This document shows positions 10,212 to 19,118 of a DNA stretch of 64,000 nucleotides, piece after piece. Made by a program: the position numbers and the translations under genes. Within the stretch, counting starts at the first letter, position 1. Every line of letters starts with the position of its first letter. A model generated the notes under the pieces. That model saw only the letters and a list, made by a program, of their open reading frames with translations, was not told the DNA's origin and did no database searches. This DNA is from Morganella morganii. GTDB lineage: Bacteria > Pseudomonadota > Gammaproteobacteria > Enterobacterales > Enterobacteriaceae. Where the stretch lies: positions 1,030,901 to 1,094,900 of the forward strand of contig NZ_VKKS01000001.1 in NCBI RefSeq assembly GCF_019402645.1, in the 5' to 3' direction.

Positions 10212-11069
10212 ATGATGTATCCGAGCGAAAAAAAGCTTTCTGCCCCGGTTGAATGGGTCGACTGCACCGGGGATTATCAGGATATTCTGTTTCATAAATC
10301 AAAAGATGGTATCGCCAAAATCACCATTAACCGTCCGCAGGTGCGCAACGCGTTCCGCCCGTTAACGGTGAAAGAGATGATCAGCGCTCTGGCGAATGCC
10401 CGTTATGATGACGGCATCGGCACCATTATTTTTACCGGGCAGGGCGAAAAAGCCTTCTGTGCCGGCGGTGATCAGAAAATCCGCGGTGACTACGGCGGCT
10501 ACCGTGATGACAGCGGTGTGCATCACCTGAATGTGCTGGATTTACAGCGTGATATCCGTACCTGCCCGAAACCGGTTGTGGCAATGGTGGCCGGTTATGC
10601 AATCGGCGGCGGTCATGTGCTGCATATGATGTGTGACCTGACGATTGCGGCGGATAACGCCATGTTTGGTCAGACCGGCCCTAAGGTCGGTTCTTTTGAC
10701 GGCGGCTGGGGTGCTTCTTATATGGCGCGGATTGTCGGCCAGAAAAAAGCCCGTGAAATCTGGTTCCTGTGCCGTCAGTACAATGCACAGGAAGCGCTGG
10801 ATATGGGATTGGTCAATACCGTCGTGCCTTACGCGGATCTGGAAAAAGAAACCGTGCGCTGGTGCCGTGAGATGCTGGAAAACAGCCCGATGGCGCTGCG
10901 CTGCCTGAAAGCTGCACTCAATGCGGATTGTGACGGGCAGTCCGGTCTGCAGGAGCTGGCGGGTAATGCCACTATGCTGTTTTACATGACCGAAGAAGGT
11001 CAGGAAGGGCGTAACGCATTCAACGAAAAACGCTCACCGGATTTCTCTAAATTCAAACGTAACCCGTAA
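10212..11069 (+). CDS. menB: 1,4-dihydroxy-2-naphthoyl-CoA synthase
   Basis: MenB closes the second ring of the naphthoquinone from o-succinylbenzoyl-CoA. It is a crotonase-family enzyme of 285 residues, the same length as in E. coli. Crotonase features are visible: the CoA-site loop [17 protein letters not shown], the oxyanion-hole glycine region [19 protein letters not shown], the [15 protein letters not shown] segment and the C-terminal [16 protein letters not shown]. It starts 14 bases after menH, with AAAGGAACTC upstream, and its last base is shared with the menC start region. Confidence 0.98.
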   Translation: MMYPSEKKLSAPVEWVDCTGDYQDILFHKSKDGIAKITINRPQVRNAFRPLTVKEMISALANARYDDGIGTIIFTGQGEKAFCAGGDQKIRGDYGGYRDDSGVHHLNVLDLQRDIRTCPKPVVAMVAGYAIGGGHVLHMMCDLTIAADNAMFGQTGPKVGSFDGGWGASYMARIVGQKKAREIWFLCRQYNAQEALDMGLVNTVVPYADLEKETVRWCREMLENSPMALRCLKAALNADCDGQSGLQELAGNATMLFYMTEEGQEGRNAFNEKRSPDFSKFKRNP

Positions 11070-12040
11070 TGCGCCACGCCACATTGTACAGCTTCAGCCT
11101 GCCGATGGAGGCAGGCGTTATTCTGCGTAACCAGCGTCTGAAAACCCGTGACGGACTGCTGGTCTGTCTGCGGGAGGATGACCGCGAAGGGTGGGGAGAA
11201 ATTTCCCCTCTGCCGGAATTCAGTCACGAAACCCTCGCCGAAGCACAACAGGCGGCAGAACTGTGGATTGCCGCCTGGTGTCAGGACGGCAATCCGGCGG
11301 AAAGTCCGCTGCCGTCCGTAGCGTTCGGCCTGAGTTGTGCGCTTGCCGAGCTGGACAGCACACTGCCGCAGACTCTAAATACCCGCAAAGCGCCGCTCTG
11401 TACCGGCGATCCGGATGATTTAATTCTCGCACTCGATGCTATGGAAGGTGAGAAAATCGCCAAAGTGAAAGTCGGGCTGTATGAGGCCGTTCGTGACGGG
11501 ATGGTGGTCAACCTGCTGCTGGAGGCAGTGCCGGATCTGCGTCTGCGCCTGGATGCCAACCGCAGCTGGACCCGCGCCAAAGCGGATGGTTTCGCCAGAT
11601 ATGTGGCACCGGAACACCGTGCCCGGATAGATTTTCTGGAAGAGCCGTGCAAAACACCGGAAGAATCACTGTGTTATGCGCAGGACGCCGGTATTGCTGT
11701 CGCCTGGGATGAATCTGTCCGTGAGCCGGGATTTATGGTAAAAGCACAGCCCGGTGTGGCCGCGATTGTGATCAAACCCACGCTGACAGGCAGTATTGCC
11801 CGCTGCCGTGAACTGATTACGGCGGCACATCGTGAAGGATTGCAGGCGGTGATCAGTTCCTCGGTGGAGAGTAGTTTCGGGCTGACACAACTGGCCCGTC
11901 TTGCCGGATGGCTGACGCCGGATACCCTGCCGGGGCTGGATACGCTGTCCCTGATGCAGTCACAACTGGTCCGCCCGTGGCCGGGCAGTACACTGACGCT
12001 GATAACCGCAGATCAATTAACTCAGACAGGGCAATGGTGA
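11069..12040 (+). CDS. menC: o-succinylbenzoate synthase
   Basis: MenC dehydrates SHCHC to o-succinylbenzoate. It belongs to the enolase superfamily (MLE subgroup). The 323-residue product keeps the catalytic lysine pair and metal ligands in recognisable strands: KVKVG (about residue 131), RLDANRSW with the first Asp, DFLEEPC with the Glu, AWDESV with the next Asp, and [10 protein letters not shown] with the second Lys. The start codon overlaps the menB stop by one base (TAATG) and the stop overlaps the menE start by one base (TGATG), so the block is tightly coupled. Confidence 0.96.
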   Translation: MRHATLYSFSLPMEAGVILRNQRLKTRDGLLVCLREDDREGWGEISPLPEFSHETLAEAQQAAELWIAAWCQDGNPAESPLPSVAFGLSCALAELDSTLPQTLNTRKAPLCTGDPDDLILALDAMEGEKIAKVKVGLYEAVRDGMVVNLLLEAVPDLRLRLDANRSWTRAKADGFARYVAPEHRARIDFLEEPCKTPEESLCYAQDAGIAVAWDESVREPGFMVKAQPGVAAIVIKPTLTGSIARCRELITAAHREGLQAVISSSVESSFGLTQLARLAGWLTPDTLPGLDTLSLMQSQLVRPWPGSTLTLITADQLTQTGQW

Positions 12041-13431
12041 TGACGGCAGCACAATGGCCGTGGGTTGCGCACGCTCAGCAGACGCCGGACAAAACCGCGC
12101 TGCGTTGTGCGGATTCATTGCTGTCATGGACAGAACTGGCGGCCCGGGTGGATGCCCGCGCTGCCGGGTTTTATCAGCAGGGATTGCGGGAAAGTAACTG
12201 CGTGGTACTGCGCGGTAAAAACAGCACAGAACTGGTGACGGATTTCCTGGCGCTGCTGCGCTGCGGAGCGGTTATTCTGATACTCAATCCCGCACTTCCG
12301 CGCTTGTTACAGGCAGAGCTGGTCGCGTCACTGGATGCGGATTTTTTGTGTGACCGGAGTGACGGCACAGTGACACTGCCGCTGAAAACACTGGATCCGG
12401 CCGTGAACGGCACAGAACCGCCGGAAGTGATCCCGCACCCGAAACGGCTGGCAACACTGATACTGACTTCCGGATCCACTGGGCTGCCGAAAGCTGTTGC
12501 TCACCGTCCGGTGGCGCATCTGGCGGCGGCTCAGGGAGTGGTATCGCTTCTGAACTATCAGGCCGGTGACAGCTGGCTGTTATCACTGCCGCTGTGTCAT
12601 GTTTCAGGACAGGGTATTCTCTGGCGCTGGCTGTTGCAGGGTGCTGAAATGGTGGTGAGGGCAGAAGGGGAAACGCTGGCGGAGTCGCTGCGCGGATGTA
12701 CTCACGCCTCCCTGGTGCCGACACAGCTCTGGCGTCTGCTGCAATCACCGGAAACCCTGCCGCCGCTGCGTGATGTTCTGCTCGGTGGTGCGGCTATTTC
12801 CGTTGCGCTGACTGAAGCGGCAGAAGCACGGGGGATCCGCTGCTGGTGCGGTTACGGCATGACAGAATTTGCGTCGACAGTCTGTGCAAAACGGGCAGAC
12901 GGCAAACCGGGGGCGGGAAATCCGCTGCCCGGCAAAGACATCCGCCTGGATGAACAGCAGCAGATCCTGATCAAAGGTGACAGTTTTGCCTCTGGCGTCT
13001 GGCTGGATGGTGCACTGCATACATTGCCTTCTCTCGACGGCTGGTATCCGACCCGCGACAAAGGCCATATACAGGAAGGGGAGCTGGTGATCGACGGGCG
13101 GCTGGATAATCTTTTCTGCTGCGGCGGTGAAAATGTGCAGCCGGAAGTGACAGAAAAGCAGCTGATGCACTATCCGTTGATCACGGAGTGCCTGGTGGTA
13201 CCGGTCAGCAGTGACGAGTTCGGTGCCGTACCGGTATATCTCATCCGTGATTATGATGACTGGACAGAGGAACAGCGGCGGCATTTCAGTGACTGGTGTC
13301 AGGCGGAATTGCCGGCCTTTATGCGCCCTGCTGCCTGCTATGCATTACCGGAAGCTGAAGCGGGCAGCGGTATAAAACGCACCCGCACACCGCTGATTCA
13401 GATGGCGCAGGATCGTTTTCGCGCCGGCTGA
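12040..13431 (+). CDS. menE: o-succinylbenzoate-CoA ligase
   Basis: MenE adenylates o-succinylbenzoate and joins it to CoA. The 463-residue product is an ANL-family ligase with the P-loop-like motif LILTSGSTGLPKAVAHR (about residues 150-166), the WCGYGMTEFAST motif and the ATP-binding YPTRDKG region. The frame is open further upstream, but the ATG at 12040 has AGGG eight bases before it and overlaps the menC TGA, while the ATG at 12034 is only two bases from the same AGGG. The shorter start is therefore chosen. It is the last gene of the men cluster and is followed by a terminator. Confidence 0.95.
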   Translation: MTAAQWPWVAHAQQTPDKTALRCADSLLSWTELAARVDARAAGFYQQGLRESNCVVLRGKNSTELVTDFLALLRCGAVILILNPALPRLLQAELVASLDADFLCDRSDGTVTLPLKTLDPAVNGTEPPEVIPHPKRLATLILTSGSTGLPKAVAHRPVAHLAAAQGVVSLLNYQAGDSWLLSLPLCHVSGQGILWRWLLQGAEMVVRAEGETLAESLRGCTHASLVPTQLWRLLQSPETLPPLRDVLLGGAAISVALTEAAEARGIRCWCGYGMTEFASTVCAKRADGKPGAGNPLPGKDIRLDEQQQILIKGDSFASGVWLDGALHTLPSLDGWYPTRDKGHIQEGELVIDGRLDNLFCCGGENVQPEVTEKQLMHYPLITECLVVPVSSDEFGAVPVYLIRDYDDWTEEQRRHFSDWCQAELPAFMRPAACYALPEAEAGSGIKRTRTPLIQMAQDRFRAG

Positions 13432-13440
13432 GTTCATATA

Positions 13441-13474
13441 AAAAACCGCTGCGGTCACTGACGGCAGCGGTTTT
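13441..13474. terminator. bidirectional terminator menE / katA
   Basis: AAAACCGCTGC and GCAGCGGTTTT form an 11-base stem with a loop of about 11 bases. It lies between the convergent menE and catalase genes and carries A/T tracts on both sides. Confidence 0.88.
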
Positions 13475-13491
13475 GTCATTTTATCCCATGA

Positions 13492-14934
13492 TTACTTTTT
13501 CAGTTTTGCGATAGCGGCTTCCACACCGGCACCGTATTCCGGATGCACCTGTTTAAACAGGGCTATCTGACGGGCCTGCGTTTCTTCAGCGGCCTGTACC
13601 AGTTCACCGGCGATACGGACAAACATGCGCTGATGTTCGTCGTCGCTGAGTAATTCATACAGTGCACGCGGCTGACTGAAGTAATCCGTATCTTCGCGGT
13701 GGTTCCAGTGATCGGCGGCACCGTCAACAGACAGTGGCGGTTCGCTGAAGTCCGGCTGTTCCTGAAAGAGACCGGCACTGTTCGGCTCATACGTTTCTGC
13801 ATTTCCGCTGTTACCGTCGATACGCATTGCGCCGTCACGGTGATAGTTGTGGAACGGGCAGCGTGGTTTATTCACAGGGATCTGATGATGGTTGACCCCT
13901 AAACGGTAGCGGTGTGCATCGCCGTAAGAGAACAGACGACCCTGCAACATTTTATCCGGTGAGAAACCAATGCCGGGAACCACGTTGGCCGGGCTGAATG
14001 CCGCCTGTTCCACATCAGAGAAATAGTTTTCCGGGTTACGGTTCAGCTCGAAATAACCGGCATCCATCAGCGGATAATCCGCATGCGGCCACACTTTGGT
14101 CAGATCAAACGGGTTATACGGCACTTTTGCGGCATCGGTTTCCGGCATCACCTGAATTTGCAGGTTCCAGCGCGGATAATCGCCTTTTTCAATGGCACTG
14201 AACAGATCACGTTGTGAACTTTCCCGATCTTTCCCGATTAACTGCTCTGCTGCATCATCCATCAGGTTGGCAATACCCTGTTGGCAGCGGAAATGGAATT
14301 TCACCCAGAAACGCTCATTATTGCTGTTAATAAAGCTGTAAGTATGACTGCCGAAGCCGTGCATATGGCGGTAGCTCTGCGGCAGACCACGGTCACTGAC
14401 ATCAATGGTCAGCTGATGGAGGGATTCCGGCAGATGAGAGAAGAAGTCCCACTTATAAGCCATATTGCGCAGGTTGGTGCGCGGGTCACGTTTTACAACG
14501 TGGTTCAGGTCCGGAAATTTCAGCGGGTCGCGAAGGTAGAATACCGGGGTGTTGTTACCGACCATATCCCAGTTACCTTCTTCGGTATAAAATTTCAGGG
14601 CAAAGCCGCGGATATCCCGCTCTGCATCTGCCGCTCCGCGCTCACCGGCAACGGTGGAGAACCGGGCGAACATATCGGTTTTTTTGCCGACCTGAGCGAA
14701 AATTTTTGCGCGGGTAAAACGGGTAATGTCATGGGTGACAGTAAATGTACCGAATGCACCGGAGCCTTTGGCGTGCATACGGCGCTCCGGGATCACTTCC
14801 CGGTCAAAATGCGCCAGTTTTTCCAAAAACCAGACATCCTGTAACAGCATCGGGCCGCGTTTTCCGGCAGTTATGACATTGTTATTATCAACGACGGGGG
14901 CACCCGCAGCTGTTGTTAATCCTTTCTTTTTCAT
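13492..14934 (-). CDS. katA: catalase (haem, small-subunit type)
   Basis: This is a monofunctional haem catalase that breaks down hydrogen peroxide in the cytoplasm. The 480-residue size matches the small-subunit clade known from Proteus. Visible marks are the distal haem region [36 protein letters not shown], the catalytic asparagine in [15 protein letters not shown], and the proximal haem tyrosine in [20 protein letters not shown]. An open frame extends to 15024, but the ATG at 14934 has GGAG eight bases upstream and gives the usual MKKK start. The gene converges on menE and shares its terminator. Confidence 0.96.
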   Translation of the reverse strand: MKKKGLTTAAGAPVVDNNNVITAGKRGPMLLQDVWFLEKLAHFDREVIPERRMHAKGSGAFGTFTVTHDITRFTRAKIFAQVGKKTDMFARFSTVAGERGAADAERDIRGFALKFYTEEGNWDMVGNNTPVFYLRDPLKFPDLNHVVKRDPRTNLRNMAYKWDFFSHLPESLHQLTIDVSDRGLPQSYRHMHGFGSHTYSFINSNNERFWVKFHFRCQQGIANLMDDAAEQLIGKDRESSQRDLFSAIEKGDYPRWNLQIQVMPETDAAKVPYNPFDLTKVWPHADYPLMDAGYFELNRNPENYFSDVEQAAFSPANVVPGIGFSPDKMLQGRLFSYGDAHRYRLGVNHHQIPVNKPRCPFHNYHRDGAMRIDGNSGNAETYEPNSAGLFQEQPDFSEPPLSVDGAADHWNHREDTDYFSQPRALYELLSDDEHQRMFVRIAGELVQAAEETQARQIALFKQVHPEYGAGVEAAIAKLKK

Positions 14935-15231
14935 CACATATCTCCAGTCGGTAAGGGAAAAAAGACACTGATTGCAGAAATTGGTGCGATGTGCAAAATC
15001 AGTATGGTAAATCATAAATTGCACGGAGCGTTGTTGTTTTTATCTGTATTTATGACTTGGTATAAAATATAGCACTGTCATAAAAAGAATGTGTCGATTT
15101 GATAGATTGGTGTGACCTATTGATGGACTATATAGATAACTTTACATAAAAATCAGAATATTAACTTTCAAATGGTGACAGTTTCGGGGAAAATGCCGAA
15201 AACTGGGTCTGAATTTATGTGGTGGCAAAAA

Positions 15232-15771
15232 ATGAGAAAATATAAAGCAGCGGCAGCTGCAACACTGATGTTTGCGGCGGGCGCTGCAAATGCAATCTCT
15301 ATGGATGTTGAAGCCGGTAAGAAATTTACCGATATCAATATGGGATTTGGTGACCCGTACTCCGGGCTGTCATTTGACGGTAACTGGGCACGCAGTGATC
15401 ATCAGGGGCAATTAGGCGGTGCACGTGCCAAATTTGCTTTCCCGCTGGGTCCTGTCTCTGCGAGTGTCGGCGGTAAAGCGATTTATCTCGATCCGGAAGT
15501 GGGTAAGAAAGGTATAGCCGTTGCACCGGGTGTTGGTGTGGCGTGGAGCATCCTGCCGTCTGTGCGTGTTTACGGTGAATTTTACGGCGCACCGTCAGGT
15601 CTGACGTCCGGTAACGACTCTTATAAAGAAGCAGATGTTGGTGCAAACTGGACTGTGTTTGCTCCGCTGAATGTAAAAGCAGGCTACCGTAAGATTGAAG
15701 TTGAATCCAACAGCGGCCATGAAAACCGTATTGCGGACGGCGCTTATCTGGGCGCGGGTCTGAGCTTCTGA
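15232..15771 (+). CDS. YfaZ-like outer-membrane beta-barrel protein
   Basis: The product is a signal peptide (MRKYKAAAAATLMFAAGAANA) followed by about 158 residues of alternating polar and hydrophobic short strands ending in a C-terminal phenylalanine (GAGLSF). That is the hallmark of an outer-membrane barrel, and the pattern fits the YfaZ family of unknown function. The frame is open to 15172, and an in-frame ATG at 15217 is also possible. The ATG at 15232 gives the cleanest signal peptide, although its GGTGG ribosome site is weak. A terminator follows. Confidence 0.75.
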   Translation: MRKYKAAAAATLMFAAGAANAISMDVEAGKKFTDINMGFGDPYSGLSFDGNWARSDHQGQLGGARAKFAFPLGPVSASVGGKAIYLDPEVGKKGIAVAPGVGVAWSILPSVRVYGEFYGAPSGLTSGNDSYKEADVGANWTVFAPLNVKAGYRKIEVESNSGHENRIADGAYLGAGLSF

Positions 15772-15787
15772 TCTCTGTTTTGCAGAC

Positions 15788-15818
15788 AAAAAAACCCGTT
15801 CACTGAACGGGTTTTTTT
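15788..15818. terminator. bidirectional terminator yfaZ-like / satP
   Basis: AAAACCCGTTCA / TGAACGGGTTTT is a near-perfect hairpin flanked by A and T tracts between two convergent genes. Confidence 0.9.
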
Positions 15819-15835
15819 ATACGGAAATTGTGTAA

Positions 15836-16405
15836 TCAGGCGTGACGTTCACCAATCGGTAGAATAGTCCGGCCGTACTGTTCATTCAGCACTTCAGCCA
15901 TTGCCAGATAAAATGCGGTTGCACCACATAAAATACCTTCATAACCGGCAATTTTCAGTAATGCGGCATTACCGGTGGCATTACCGATAACGAGCAGGGC
16001 AAATAAAATCACCAGCAGGAAGAAAACCACGCGCAGAGTCAGATTTGCTTTCAGTGTGGCAATAAACATAAAGAATGAGAAAATACCCCACAGTGCCAGA
16101 TAAACAGCCAGAAATTCATGGCTGGTTGCCTCGCCGAATCCCATTGACGGCATTAATAGTATGCCGACCAGACTTATCCAGAAAAAGCCATACGAAGTAA
16201 AGGCAGTCGCACCGAAAGTATTTCCTTTCTTATATTCAAGAATACCCGCGATGACCTGTGCAATACCACCGTAGAAAATCCCCATGCTCAGAATAACAGA
16301 AGCCATGGGGAAGAATCCGGCGTTGTGGACATTCAGCAGGATAGTCGTCATACCAAATCCCAGTAAGCCCAGCGGGCCTGGATTCGCAATACGGTCAGAG
16401 CTCAT
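15836..16405 (-). CDS. satP: succinate-acetate/proton symporter (AceTr family)
   Basis: SatP (YaaH) takes up acetate and succinate with protons across the inner membrane. The 189-residue protein has six membrane segments and begins with the family signature NPGPLGLLGFGMTT (residues 8-21). It also shows YGGIAQVIAGILEYKKGNTFGATAFTSYG-type glycine-rich helices (only the core is given here). The size matches the E. coli protein of 188 residues. It converges on the yfaZ-like gene. Upstream lies a long AT-rich intergenic region. Confidence 0.94.
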   Translation of the reverse strand: MSSDRIANPGPLGLLGFGMTTILLNVHNAGFFPMASVILSMGIFYGGIAQVIAGILEYKKGNTFGATAFTSYGFFWISLVGILLMPSMGFGEATSHEFLAVYLALWGIFSFFMFIATLKANLTLRVVFFLLVILFALLVIGNATGNAALLKIAGYEGILCGATAFYLAMAEVLNEQYGRTILPIGERHA

Positions 16406-17321
16406 AGAACCTCAATCAGATAAATAAAAGAGAGACATGCTATTCAAAGGCGCGGATGATAAGGGGAAACGTACAGAAATACAACTATAAAAAACTGATT
16501 TTCGCAGAGTAAATGATAAATATTAATATATTGTAAAACAAGATGTCTTGTTTACGACAGATTTGTTTAAAAATATGGCAAAGATAGAGGGGTATCCTGC
16601 TGTTCAGAATAACGTGTTTTTTTAACCGGTAATAAGTGTATTCGAATTATGATTAGTCACAATTACGATGATATATTTTATTATCTTATATAAATGAAAA
16701 AATGAGAGTAATAATATGGAGTGATTTTTCTATTGCTGTTATTAATAAAAAGATAATTAACTATGGTAATAAAACTACGTACTAATGAATCGTATATATC
16801 GGTAAATACGTATAACATTATGATAAGTAAATATCTTTATTACCACATAAAGAGTAAAGGAATAATGCGAATCACTGCCTGCTGAAGGAGTATTGAAATT
16901 TTATATGATTATAATAATCCATAAATGAGTATGGCGAAGTGATTTAATATATTTTATTTATCCGGTAAGGAAGGACGTTATTTATGCAGGTAAAAATTTA
17001 TGAATTTATGTATTTTAATAGCGAAAAAGCACAAGTCGCATGATATAGTATTAACCAATGATCAACCAGAAAGTAACAATCCGTAGCTATGATAACATAA
17101 TTAGTTATAATTAATTGATATTGTTTATTTTTTTGTTGTTTTCAAAAAATATTTTCCGGAATAATATGTTTTTCTTTGAACATTAAACGCAATGTGGCGA
17201 TAATAAATCACTGGGGATTTTTGGATAATTCTTACCTGGGTGTCAGTCAACAGCAATGCCGGAATGTCTTAAGTAAAGGACAGAGAGGCAGTAGTTATAT
17301 TAAAAATAAATAGGCACAATT
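16406..17321. other. AT-rich intergenic region without a recognisable gene
   Basis: About 900 bases between satP and the small gene at 17322 are markedly AT-rich, with many TATATT/TTAATA runs. I see no open frame with a credible ribosome site, no tRNA and no strong terminator hairpin. The composition is typical of DNA bound by H-NS-like silencers or of decayed sequence. The last 100 bases presumably contain the promoter of the AriR-like gene. Confidence 0.6.
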
Positions 17322-17522
17322 ATGATTTCAGAACGAGTTAGCGACGCATATGTTTATGGCGAAATTTGCCAGGCAATCGGCAGAGCCGCTGTCCTTTTAT
17401 GCAAAAGTGGTGAGCCTGTTACTAAAGAAGCCATTCAGGTAATGCTGGAAATATATTGGGAACAGCAGAATGATGACTTTATGAATGTCATCTATGAAAA
17501 AGCCATCAATGCACTGGACTGA
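17322..17522 (+). CDS. small YmgB/AriR-like regulatory protein
   Basis: The 66-residue acidic, helical protein has the pattern A-x-x-x-L-x-x-x-G-x-x-V/T-x-x-x-I, then a second helix and an I/Y-x-x-A-I-x-x-L end. This resembles the YmgB/AriR/YcgZ small regulators linked to biofilm and acid stress, and less closely FumD-like small proteins. A start at ATG 17322 lacks a strong Shine-Dalgarno, but codon use is gene-like and the gene stands alone in AT-rich DNA. The family call rests on a short pattern and is tentative. Confidence 0.55.
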   Translation: MISERVSDAYVYGEICQAIGRAAVLLCKSGEPVTKEAIQVMLEIYWEQQNDDFMNVIYEKAINALD

Positions 17523-17866
17523 TTGTTATCTGCTTTAATTCTGAATAAAGGAGGACTCTGCAGCACAATTTGTCCCTTTTTTGTGGTTGTGGTTCTCTTT
17601 TATGATATTCCCGTAATAACTATCTTTCGGGAGTACCGGGTTTCACATGCGTTCTCTTTCTCAGCAGAGGCGTGTATGAAATCACCACAATCCGGCTCGT
17701 TCCGTCTTTTCATTACCCGCTATTGTCCGCCGTCGTATTTGTCAGCGCGGCTATGCTCCGGCACCTGAAATAAATATGCTGTGGCAGCAACAGGGCAGCT
17801 TTCTGAGTTGGGGGGCTGATGCTTTTTCTGGCGTCAACTGCAGGAGGATTGCGGCCCGGAATGTTG

Positions 17867-18043
17867 TCAGAATAGTGAGAATAAAATCACTACCGGTAAC
17901 GACATCGGCCAGGTGAGAGCTATCAGCAGGCAACTGAGCAGGCGAAAAAACGGATTCGGATCTTTTGTCAGGAAAAAAGTCAGAATGAATGAAAAAAAAC
18001 CACCTGTTGCGTAGATAGTCAGCAAAATCTGTGCAGAAGACAT
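17867..18043 (-). CDS. GhoT/OrtT-type small membrane toxin, orphan
   Basis: Starting at the ATG at 18043, the frame gives 58 residues: two hydrophobic helices joined by a short charged turn (TKDPNP), then RLLSCLLIALTWPMSLPVVI and the end LFSLF. The C-terminal half is almost the same as the GhoT/OrtT signature (RLLSAFLVG.TWPMSLPVALLFSLF type). GhoT and OrtT are inner-membrane toxins that lower membrane potential and ATP. A longer open frame starts at 18091, but the internal ATG gives the family's 57-58 residue size. No GhoS-like antitoxin frame lies upstream, so the orphan OrtT arrangement fits better. Confidence 0.8.
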   Translation of the reverse strand: MSSAQILLTIYATGGFFSFILTFFLTKDPNPFFRLLSCLLIALTWPMSLPVVILFSLF

Positions 18044-18182
18044 AACGGTTACATTAGTTAAACTGATGCAGTTAGTGTACCTCACCCGCAACGATAAATC
18101 ATGGCGGATCTGCTGCCGGCACAGGAATTTATGCTATCTCCCGTACCGGCAGCCGTGTTTTACAGCCCGGCAGATAAGAAAA

Positions 18183-18200
18183 TGCTCCCGTGAGGGAGCA
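18183..18200 (-). terminator. terminator-like hairpin upstream of the OrtT-like gene
   Basis: Read on the minus strand, TGCTCCC-TCAC-GGGAGCA is followed by TTTTCTT. This is a 7-base perfect stem with a tetraloop and a U tract. No annotated gene precedes it on that strand, so it either ends an unknown short transcript or acts as a leader structure about 140 bases before the OrtT-like gene. Confidence 0.5.
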
Positions 18201-18230
18201 AAAAATAAAAAAATAACGAAGAAATGCACG

Positions 18231-18248
18231 ATTATCTGTTCTGATAAT
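18231..18248. repeat. small inverted repeat ATTATC-N6-GATAAT
   Basis: A perfect 6-base inverted repeat lies between two terminator-like hairpins in the gene-poor region. It could be an operator; no regulator is recognised. Confidence 0.3.
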
Positions 18249-18353
18249 AATGATTAATGACAAAATTACTACACGGTTATTCCTGTCTTTATGCTAAATG
18301 CCGGGCAGGATCACATTTTCATAAGTTGTAATCAGATATAGCAGGTAAAAAAA

Positions 18354-18375
18354 TTGCCGGTCAGCTGACCGGCAA
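18354..18375 (-). terminator. perfect 22-base palindrome with U tract (minus strand)
   Basis: TTGCCGGTCAG/CTGACCGGCAA is a complete palindrome. On the minus strand T7 follows, so it looks like a strong intrinsic terminator, yet no protein gene lies upstream on that strand. The region 18376-19118 has no convincing gene. It contains the inverted repeat CCCGGCAT (18499-18506) / ATGCCGGG (18541-18548), so a small RNA ending at about 18347 is possible. Confidence 0.5.
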
Positions 18376-19118
18376 AAAATATATTAAGAGCAATGTATAC
18401 AATCCGATATATAACAGATTATATAGCGATATGTTAGCGGAAACGGGTCTGCTGCGAAAGCTTTTTTTCACAGGAGTGTGTCACAGAGCAAAGTTTGGCC
18501 CGGCATCAAAGTCTGTCTGTGATAAACAACCACCGCAGGAATGCCGGGATCGTTTTCCTTACAACGGATTACCGGTAACTGAAAGGATTAATATTATTCA
18601 GTAATAATGCTGGTATTTATTTTTTATTCGGATTGAAAATTTTTTTATTAATTATTTCTTCCTCTGGAATAAAGAATTTAATGAGTTGATATGCTATGTT
18701 AAAATAACAGATAATATATAATGGCTTTTCAGATAAATGTAATCACATGTTTTAATTCAGAAGGTGAAACAGATTATGGTGGTAAATTGAAAGAAGAAGG
18801 CGGTAAATCAGGCCATACAGAGAATTATGTCATAACCAATTGTTATTTTTGATAAATTCCACAGGTGTTTTATTGATTCCATAGCCCGGGTTAAACACTG
18901 TATTAATGCGAAAAAGTAACGTTGATTAATAGAACGAAAAAAAAGAAATAAAAAAATATACAGGGAAATATTTCTTATGGTAAAGTCGGGCTGATTCTTA
19001 ATAAGAGGTGTCTTTTTTTTAAACAATCACTATCAGATATGACAACACGGATATTACCTGTCATTCGTTAAGGGGCTTATTCGCCGCAAATCAGCACAGC
19101 AATATAAGAGGTATAACT

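Noticed and set aside
15085-15145. OxyR site upstream of katA
   Set aside because: CTAT-N7-CTAT and ATAG elements occur, but their spacing and orientation do not give the four-part ATAG-N7-CTAT pattern.
17523-17768. Open frame of 81 codons after the AriR-like gene
   Set aside because: It starts at TTG with no ribosome site directly behind the previous stop, has odd composition and no recognisable pattern; it also approaches the OrtT-like gene from the opposite strand.
18808-19026. 72-codon minus-strand frame in the AT-rich region
   Set aside because: Low-complexity Phe/Ile-rich product typical of AT-rich DNA, no ribosome site and no family pattern.
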